Below are positions 6,699-11,181 of a stretch of 11,181 bases of DNA, in pieces. The position numbers and the translations under genes are program-made. This DNA is from Bacillota bacterium (lineage in GTDB: Bacteria; Bacillota; Bacilli; Bacillales; Cytobacillaceae). Numbering within the stretch: position 1 is the first letter of the stretch; every line of letters begins with the position of its first letter. The notes below the pieces were generated by a model that was given only the letters and a program-made list of their open reading frames with translations, was not told the origin of the DNA and ran no database searches. The stretch lies in the NCBI GenBank assembly GCA_023387295.1, contig JAEWIG010000289.1, forward strand, positions 1-11,181. The letters are read 5' to 3'.

Positions 6699-6876
6699 AT
6701 GAGATAGCACAACTCAATAAACTGGGTGGTTTATTGAGACAGTCCTGCAATTATTCACTGCAGACCCAGCAAGTAATACTGAGAATATTACTAACTTCGG
6801 CGACATTTCCTTCTCAATAGCATCATAGCTTCTCAAACTCCGCTAAAGACTGTTAAATACCGCGCCTCTACCTCAC
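6699..6876 (-). ncRNA. Lysine riboswitch (L-box) aptamer
   Basis: Read on the minus strand, the 178-nt region has the conserved L-box blocks in order: GTAGAGGCGCG near the 5' end, GTCGCCGAAG (6804-6795), GCTGG (6770-6766), ACTGTC (6743-6738) and GCTATCTCATC at the 3' end. The stems fit the five-helix aptamer. P1 is CTACCTCAC (6868-6876) with ATGAGATAG (6699-6707) in plus-strand letters; P3 is AGTAATA (6772-6778) with TATTACT (6786-6792); P4 is CTGCA (6745-6749) with TGCAG (6759-6763); P5 is CTCAATAAAC (6713-6722) with GTTTATTGAG (6729-6738). The class binds lysine and usually turns off lysine biosynthesis or uptake. The terminator at 6630-6659 and the amino acid importer downstream make this a transcriptional OFF switch for lysine uptake. 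Confidence 0.93.
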
Positions 6877-6892
6877 TAGTAAAAAGTGAGGT
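6870..6892 (-). promoter_or_regulatory. Leader hairpin that overlaps the 5' strand of riboswitch P1
   Basis: ACCTCAC (6870-6876) and GTGAGGT (6886-6892) form a perfect 7-bp helix with a nine-base loop, at the very start of the predicted transcript. Bases 6870-6876 are also the 5' strand of P1, so this hairpin and P1 cannot exist together. The pairing is directly visible; a regulatory role is inference. Confidence 0.6.
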
Positions 6893-6912
6893 CTTATTAA
6901 ATTGATAAATGT

Positions 6913-6941
6913 AGTCTACATTATTCTAATATATCTGTCAA
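6913..6941 (-). promoter_or_regulatory. Sigma-A promoter of the riboswitch and ABC operon
   Basis: On the minus strand a perfect TTGACA (6941-6936) is followed by a 17-base spacer and TAGACT (6918-6913). Transcription would start near 6905, just upstream of the aptamer. The -10 lies inside a perfect palindrome, AATGTAG T CTACATT (6908-6922), which could be an operator or chance. Confidence 0.7.
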
Positions 6942-7013
6942 CCTAGAAAATTCATATTCTTGGATCTTTTATACAATAAACTATCATAAGCGTTTGCATA
7001 TAATCTAGAATGT

Positions 7014-7094
7014 AAATGTCGTCAGATTCATTTCTCTGCGCTGGTGATTACTTCGTAAATCCAGGACAAGTTCTGCTGAATCCGACGACGATTT
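7014..7094 (-). repeat. Complete hairpin repeat, second copy of the element at 1-60
   Basis: GTCGTC-A-GATTCA (7018-7030) pairs with TGAATC-C-GACGAC (7077-7089), 12 bp with one mismatch, extended by AAAT (7014-7017) with ATTT (7091-7094). An inner hairpin pairs GATT-AC (7046-7051) with GT-A-AATC (7055-7061) and CTG (7041-7043) with CAG (7062-7064). The minus strand is in the orientation of the copy at 1-60. It lies 26 bases past the ctaB stop, between ctaB and the promoter of the lysine-regulated operon. There is no U-run, so it is not a standard terminator, but no other ctaB 3' hairpin is visible. Confidence 0.75.
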
Positions 7095-7120
7095 AGTTTT
7101 ACACAGAATAAGACTCAAGA

Positions 7121-8053
7121 CTAAAGTATCGTTACAAAAACCATTAATAAAAACAATAATGAAATATAATTAACGGAGTAAAGAAACATCCATCGAGCCC
7201 ATTTTTCATCATCCTTTGTATAAAATCCTCTAAAGCTTAACACGATCCACCCAATATTTAATAAAGTTGCAATGACAAGAAATGTCGTACCAAGCATACT
7301 TAAAAAGAAAGGCATTGGTAATAAACAAGCGACGTATATCAGGCTTTGTCTTTTCGTCATATCAAATCCGTAGACTACTGGAAGCATCGCTACCCCAGCC
7401 GCTTTGTACTCATCATATTTTCGCATGGCAATCGCAAAGGTATGAGGCATTTGGAAAATAAATAAAATGATAAACAAAACAATCGGGACAAGCTGAAAAC
7501 CACTTGCCACAGCAGTCCAACCAATTAAAGGTGAAACAGCACCTGATACACTTCCAATTACCGTATTTAGCGTATATTTTCGCTTTGACCACATCGTATA
7601 TAGGACAACATATGTGAACCAACCGATAAATGCATAAATCGTAGCTTCTATTGTCGTAAAGAATAGTAGAATAAAGCCCAAAATTGTTAAGAGAATTCCT
7701 ATTGTTAATACTGTTTTCAAAGAAAAGTTTCCAGTAACAGTAGGACGATTTTTCGTTCGATTCATTACTGTGTCGATATCAACATCATACCAGTTATTAA
7801 GTACGAGAGCACCAGCCATGACGAGAGTACTTCCTACCATCGTCAGCAAAAACACACCTGCATATTCATTAAAGGTAGCGCCTGAAAAATACATGGCTAG
7901 CCAAAACCCTGTAAATACTGGAAGGACATTTGCAACCAAAACATTTAATTTTACCAATGCTCTTATATCAGCAAATAAGCTAGCTATATTTTCTTCGCCT
8001 GTTCTTAAAGCTTTACTATTATTTAGTGATGAAACAATACCATTTTTACTCAT
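7121..8053 (-). CDS. ctaB: Protoheme IX farnesyltransferase (heme O synthase)
   Basis: This 310-residue polytopic membrane prenyltransferase of the UbiA superfamily transfers a farnesyl group to heme B to make heme O, a step towards heme A for cytochrome oxidases. The diphosphate/Mg site is N86-x3-D90-x3-D94 in LNNWYDVDIDTVMNRTKNRPTV, and the second conserved stretch is DEYKAAGVAMLPVVYG (214-229). Conserved segments LYTMWSKRKYTLNTVIGSVSG and LIGWTAV are also present. Length matches Bacillus CtaB (about 305). The start has an excellent ribosome binding site, AGGGAGG, seven bases before ATG. No ctaA, ctaC or other oxidase gene lies beside it, so this may be a stand-alone or second copy; Bacillaceae often carry two. 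The 218-bp upstream region is AT-rich, with no promoter for this gene that I can call clearly. Confidence 0.94.
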   Translation of the reverse strand: MSKNGIVSSLNNSKALRTGEENIASLFADIRALVKLNVLVANVLPVFTGFWLAMYFSGATFNEYAGVFLLTMVGSTLVMAGALVLNNWYDVDIDTVMNRTKNRPTVTGNFSLKTVLTIGILLTILGFILLFFTTIEATIYAFIGWFTYVVLYTMWSKRKYTLNTVIGSVSGAVSPLIGWTAVASGFQLVPIVLFIILFIFQMPHTFAIAMRKYDEYKAAGVAMLPVVYGFDMTKRQSLIYVACLLPMPFFLSMLGTTFLVIATLLNIGWIVLSFRGFYTKDDEKWARWMFLYSVNYISLLFLLMVFVTIL

Positions 8054-8220
8054 TCTTTATCCTCCCTAAAAAGTGGTCGGAAAATATTTTTCCCAAGTTT
8101 TCACTGATCGGATTTCACAAATTCGATTCTGATTTATTTTATTAAAAACATTTTCACACTCTCTATGATTTTAACATATTTTATAAAATTACTCTTCTAA
8201 TATCACTTACTGGGTCCAAG

Positions 8221-8248
8221 TTGCAATATTGTAAATTGTGAATATACT
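8221..8248 (+). promoter_or_regulatory. Possible promoter of the GerPA/GerPF-like gene
   Basis: TTGCAA (8221-8226), a 16-base spacer and TATACT (8243-8248) lie just ahead of the AAGGG ribosome binding site at 8263-8267. The gerP operon is known to use the late mother-cell sigma factor, so this vegetative-looking match may be coincidental. I do not see a clean sigma-K signature. Confidence 0.35.
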
Positions 8249-8280
8249 ATTTTAAAAAACTTAAGGGATGTTTGCTTACG

Positions 8281-8517
8281 ATGACGTCAATTTTCAAAGA
8301 AATTCAAATCCAACAAGTCACTGGCGGTGTAGTCAATTTCGGTAATTCTTTATCTGTTTCCCCTAAATCGGCAATAAAAGAACCCGCTGGCAGCGGTTCA
8401 CTAAATGTTGGAATATGGGTTCTCTCATCAACTGTTTTTTCATGCACAAATTTTATTGACCCCGATACGAGTGATCAGAAGATTGTAACTGAAATTGAGG
8501 AAGATAACTTAGCATAG
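8281..8517 (+). CDS. Spore germination protein, GerPA/GerPF family
   Basis: This is a 78-residue protein. Residues 7-42 (EIQIQQVTGGVVNFGNSLSV, then SPKSAIKEPAGSGSLN) match the conserved core of GerPA/GerPF proteins: GGVVNFGD, SPKS and AGSGSxN. The family acts in spore coat permeability to germinants, and members are usually about 70-75 residues. This one has a divergent acidic C-terminus (DPDTSDQKIVTEIEEDNLA). It stands alone, not in a gerPABCDEF operon, so it is probably an orphan paralogue like those found elsewhere in Bacillus genomes. The ATG at 8281 fits the family N-terminus, but AAGGG is 13 bases away; an in-frame TTG at 8272 would sit only four bases from it. Tandem stop codons (TAG TAA) end the gene, followed at once by a terminator. 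Confidence 0.8.
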   Translation: MTSIFKEIQIQQVTGGVVNFGNSLSVSPKSAIKEPAGSGSLNVGIWVLSSTVFSCTNFIDPDTSDQKIVTEIEEDNLA

Positions 8518-8520
8518 TAA

Positions 8521-8562
8521 AAAAGCCTATTTGAGCTAATTAACTGGCTCAAATAGGCTTTT
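8521..8562. terminator. Bidirectional terminator between the gerP-like gene and pepA
   Basis: A perfect 16-bp stem, AAAAGCCTATTTGAGC (8521-8536) with GCTCAAATAGGCTTTT (8547-8562), closes a 10-base loop and has a T-run on both strands. It fills almost the whole gap between the convergent stop codons at 8517 and 8566, so it serves both genes. Confidence 0.93.
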
Positions 8563-8565
8563 TTA

Positions 8566-9945
8566 TTATTTACTAGAAACATAGGTTGTAAAATCTGCTA
8601 GTAATCTAGCACCAAAACCTGTTGCTGATTTTGCATAATAGCCTGTTTCTTGACTTTCCATGACCTCGGCCATATCAACATGTAGCCATCTGCACGTTTT
8701 CGGTACAAAGCGACGAAGAAATAACGCTGCTGTAATTGAACCCGCTTCTCCTTTAGAACTAATATTGTTAAAGTCAGCATAATCGCTTTTTAAATAGTTA
8801 TCATATGCATCTACTAATGGCATTGGCCATACGAAGTCACCATTTTTTTGACCGATTTTTTTCAATTCGACTGCAAGGTCCTCATCACCGAACACACCAG
8901 CCATTTTTGAACCAAGAGCGTTCGCTATTGCACCTGTTAATGTTGCAATATCAACGACATATTTCGCTTTCCATTCACCTGCACGAATAAGAGCATCTGC
9001 TAGGATTAAACGTCCTTCTGCATCTGTGTTGCCTACTTGCACCGTATGCCCATTTTTATAGCGAATAATTTCACCAGGAAGCACAGAAGTATTATCAGGA
9101 GAATTTTCAACCATCGGGATTAACGCTACAACATTTACCTTTGCTTTCGCTGCAGCTAAAAGCTTCATTGCTCCAGCAACAGCAGCCGCTCCTCCCATAT
9201 CCATTCGCATACTACTTAAATCTCTTCCACTCTTTAAACTTATTCCACCCGTATCAAATGTGACACCTTTTCCAACGAGAGCTACAAGTGGTTTAGAGCT
9301 GTCTCCACGGTAGATCAGTTCGACAAATGTAGGTAAGTATTTACTGCCTCGACCAACTGTTAAAACACCGTTCATTTCCATTTCTTCAAGCTTTTCTTTA
9401 TGAAATACATTTACTTGGACAGCTGTATGAGCAAACTCCTCTTGAAGTACTGTTGGAAATGTTTCAGGGTTTAAGACATTTGGCACTTCGTTCATTAAAT
9501 TGCGGGAAAATGCCATGGCACCTGCACGTATTTTTCCAGCTTCAGTAAATGAGCTAACATCTGTATCACTGTTTACTTTTAATTCTGTCGTAAATTTAGT
9601 TCCTTTTGATTTATAAGTAAGGAACTTATAAGCCCCTAAATACCACCCTTCAACAAAAGCTGTTATCATTTCTTCTACTTTCAACTTTGGCAAAGCATCC
9701 TTTAATGCATCTGTCAAAATGACAGCTTTTTCAACTTTTCGACTGCTAAGCTCTCGGGCAATTGAGCCTGCTAACATCCGAAGCTGCTCATATGTTTGCT
9801 TTTCTTCTTTTATGACAATCGTTAATTTCTCTTCAAGAAACAGAGAAGTAAAATTTGTTGAACTATTTTCAACGAATCTCTTGATTGATTCCTTCGTTTG
9901 AATAAGTGAATCTGTTGAAAATATAATCGTAGCTTGACTAGACAT
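8566..9945 (-). CDS. pepA: Leucyl aminopeptidase, M17 family cytosolic metallopeptidase
   Basis: This 459-residue M17 aminopeptidase removes N-terminal residues, preferably leucine, from peptides using two divalent metals. The catalytic half is complete: K226 and D231 in VGKGVTFDTGG, K238 in ISLKSG, D249 in MRMDMGGAAAV, and D308, E310 and R312 in the signature NTDAEGRLILAD. The spacing between these residues equals that in bovine and E. coli enzymes (for example 59 residues from D249 to D308). The N-terminal domain (about 1-150) is variable, as usual. The start at 9945 has AAGGAGG eight bases upstream. The gene follows the MFS transporter by 64 bases on the same strand and may be cotranscribed. 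It is probably the counterpart of B. subtilis YuiE. The enzyme is cytoplasmic and usually hexameric. Confidence 0.95.
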   Translation of the reverse strand: MSSQATIIFSTDSLIQTKESIKRFVENSSTNFTSLFLEEKLTIVIKEEKQTYEQLRMLAGSIARELSSRKVEKAVILTDALKDALPKLKVEEMITAFVEGWYLGAYKFLTYKSKGTKFTTELKVNSDTDVSSFTEAGKIRAGAMAFSRNLMNEVPNVLNPETFPTVLQEEFAHTAVQVNVFHKEKLEEMEMNGVLTVGRGSKYLPTFVELIYRGDSSKPLVALVGKGVTFDTGGISLKSGRDLSSMRMDMGGAAAVAGAMKLLAAAKAKVNVVALIPMVENSPDNTSVLPGEIIRYKNGHTVQVGNTDAEGRLILADALIRAGEWKAKYVVDIATLTGAIANALGSKMAGVFGDEDLAVELKKIGQKNGDFVWPMPLVDAYDNYLKSDYADFNNISSKGEAGSITAALFLRRFVPKTCRWLHVDMAEVMESQETGYYAKSATGFGARLLADFTTYVSSK

Positions 9946-9963
9946 ACCATAATCCTCCTTTTC

Positions 9964-10019
9964 TTTTTCGTAATTTATTTCGACATACGAAACAAATTAC
10001 CCTTTCTTTTTACGAAAAA
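9964..10019 (-). repeat. Inverted repeats in the MFS-pepA gap
   Basis: GTAATTTATTTCG (9970-9982) and CGAAACAAATTAC (9988-10000) form a 13-bp stem with a five-base loop. The single mismatch on the plus strand becomes a U-G pair in minus-strand RNA. An alternative outer pairing joins TTTTTCGTAA (9964-9973) with TTACGAAAAA (10010-10019), which covers the MFS stop codon. Neither has a U-run on the minus strand, so neither looks like a terminator. An operator or an mRNA structure ahead of the pepA ribosome binding site is possible. Confidence 0.55.
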
Positions 10020-11181
10020 TTTCTCGCCTCTTCCTTCACTAAAGTATCTTTTTTTAGCTCAGGATGTGCATTCCGAATGACTGACGGCCTGGCAAGAATA
10101 AGGATACTAATAATAAGTAAGCTAGAAGAGAGAAGTAAAATTAATTGAGCAGGAAAAATATCATATAAAAATCCATATATGACCATTCCTAAAGGCATAA
10201 GTGCAATTGACATTGTCTCAAGAATGGAAAAGACACGACCTTTAAAATCATCATCAATTCCCTTTTGCATCATTACTTGAATAGGCGTATTCACAATGAT
10301 TACCATGCTTCCTAATCCAAACATTATAAGGACATAATAAGCAACGACAACGCCATATGAAAAGGAAACCCATAATGGTAATCCAATTAAAGCCATAATA
10401 CTACCCATTCCTATAATCCCACGCTTTGAAATAAGCAATGGGAATTTAAATTCTTTCCTCATTGAGAGATACATGGATAACAGCAGCATTCCTGCAGCAA
10501 ATGCCCCTTGTGTTAACCCAAAATGAGGAGGTTCCATCTTCAATTTTTCGATAAGGATAAACGAATAGCCGACCTCAAACGCTCCTAACAGAAAATTGAT
10601 AAGCAATGCAATCCATATGATGGTTGTAAGTAGTGGTTGAAGTTTCAAGTATTGGATTCCTGCTTTCATGCTTTGCCACATCGATTCTTTCTTTTCCCCT
10701 TCAACCTTCTCTTTTCGGTTTGCAAAAAGATTGAAGTTCATCGTTGATTCCAGAATGATCGCAATCGTTGAGGCAAACATGTATACCAACAAAAACACAG
10801 GCATTGATACGACGCCATATAACAAGCCTCCAACTGCAGGACTCCCTATTGATGCAAAGGAAATTGACATTTGATTGAGCGACATTGCTTTCTGAATTCT
10901 CTCTTTATCGACAAGCCCACTAATTGAGGATGTAAATGTTACGCCAGAAAATGTTGAGGTAATGGATAAAATACTTGTTGTTATATAAATCGCGATTAAT
11001 GATAAACCAATATTGAGTGTTACAACTAGAAGACCACCAATCGCAATCGTTGTTCCGATCTGAGCAATTATGACTGTTTTCTTCCTTGAGTAATTATCTG
11101 CAACATAGCCTGCAAACGGCGCGATAAGAGCACGTGGCAATAAACTACAAATTAAATTTGTTGCAAAGCTTGTTGCAGAAC
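10010..11181 (-). CDS. MFS efflux-type transporter, N-terminus cut by the window edge
   Basis: This is a partial gene. The reading frame stays open to the right edge, with SATSFATNLICSLLPRALIAP before the first possible internal start (a TTG at 11140), so the real start lies outside. About 390 residues are visible of the roughly 410-420 usual for the family. The MFS loop 2-3 motif is clear as GYVADNYSRKKTVI (pattern G-x3-D-x3-R-K), followed by about ten more hydrophobic segments. The sequence resembles the MFS_3/EntS group, which includes macrolide and siderophore exporters, but the substrate cannot be told. A charged loop (NRKEKVEGEKKES) splits the two six-helix halves. The charged C-terminal tail ends KEEARNFS. 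pepA follows on the same strand after 64 bases. Confidence 0.9.
   Translation of the reverse strand, partial: SATSFATNLICSLLPRALIAPFAGYVADNYSRKKTVIIAQIGTTIAIGGLLVVTLNIGLSLIAIYITTSILSITSTFSGVTFTSSISGLVDKERIQKAMSLNQMSISFASIGSPAVGGLLYGVVSMPVFLLVYMFASTIAIILESTMNFNLFANRKEKVEGEKKESMWQSMKAGIQYLKLQPLLTTIIWIALLINFLLGAFEVGYSFILIEKLKMEPPHFGLTQGAFAAGMLLLSMYLSMRKEFKFPLLISKRGIIGMGSIMALIGLPLWVSFSYGVVVAYYVLIMFGLGSMVIIVNTPIQVMMQKGIDDDFKGRVFSILETMSIALMPLGMVIYGFLYDIFPAQLILLLSSSLLIISILILARPSVIRNAHPELKKDTLVKEEARNFS

Noticed and set aside
11138..11140. TTG at 11140 as the true start of the MFS gene
   Set aside because: The frame is open to the window edge and the upstream residues continue a normal MFS helix, so the gene is simply truncated by the window.
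1..11181. CRISPR array, tRNA, rRNA, transposase, phage or defence island
   Set aside because: No regularly spaced repeats, tRNA-like genes, transposase motifs or defence domains are seen. The coding content is ordinary chromosomal metabolism and transport.

Overview
The window looks like chromosomal DNA from a low-GC, endospore-forming Firmicute of the Bacillaceae. The evidence is AT-rich sequence, strong AAGGAGG-type ribosome binding sites, rho-independent terminators, a GerPA/GerPF-type spore gene, a Bacillus-type MtnE/MtnU pair, CtaB, and an L-box (lysine) riboswitch. I cannot name the species from sequence alone.

Layout, left to right. Bases 1-60 hold the truncated end of a hairpin repeat. 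A divergent pair follows: mtnU (omega-amidase, minus strand) and mtnE (aminotransferase, plus strand), which together can close the methionine salvage cycle. Convergent with mtnE is a small four-helix membrane protein resembling a fragment of heme-copper oxidase subunit I (2218-2595, minus). Next is a GalT/HIT-like protein of the DUF4931 type (2768-3775, minus). Then comes a three-gene polar amino acid ABC importer on the minus strand: lipoprotein at 6534, permease at 5409, ATPase at 4646. Between 6630 and 6941 its leader carries a sigma-A-like promoter, a lysine riboswitch aptamer and an intrinsic terminator, so the importer is predicted to take up lysine or a close relative and to be shut off when lysine is plentiful. 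A hairpin and a highly folded element of about 160 bp separate the lipoprotein gene from the permease gene.

Beyond the riboswitch promoter lies a second, complete copy of the hairpin repeat seen at the left edge (7014-7094, opposite orientation). It is followed by ctaB (heme O synthase, minus), a GerPA/GerPF-like spore gene (plus), a shared bidirectional terminator, an M17 leucyl aminopeptidase (minus), and an MFS efflux-type transporter (minus) whose N-terminus runs off the right edge.

The genes themselves are mostly ordinary housekeeping genes. The parts that deserve a second look are non-coding: the lysine riboswitch and its assignment to this transporter, the cloverleaf-like element inside the operon, and the two related hairpin repeats.
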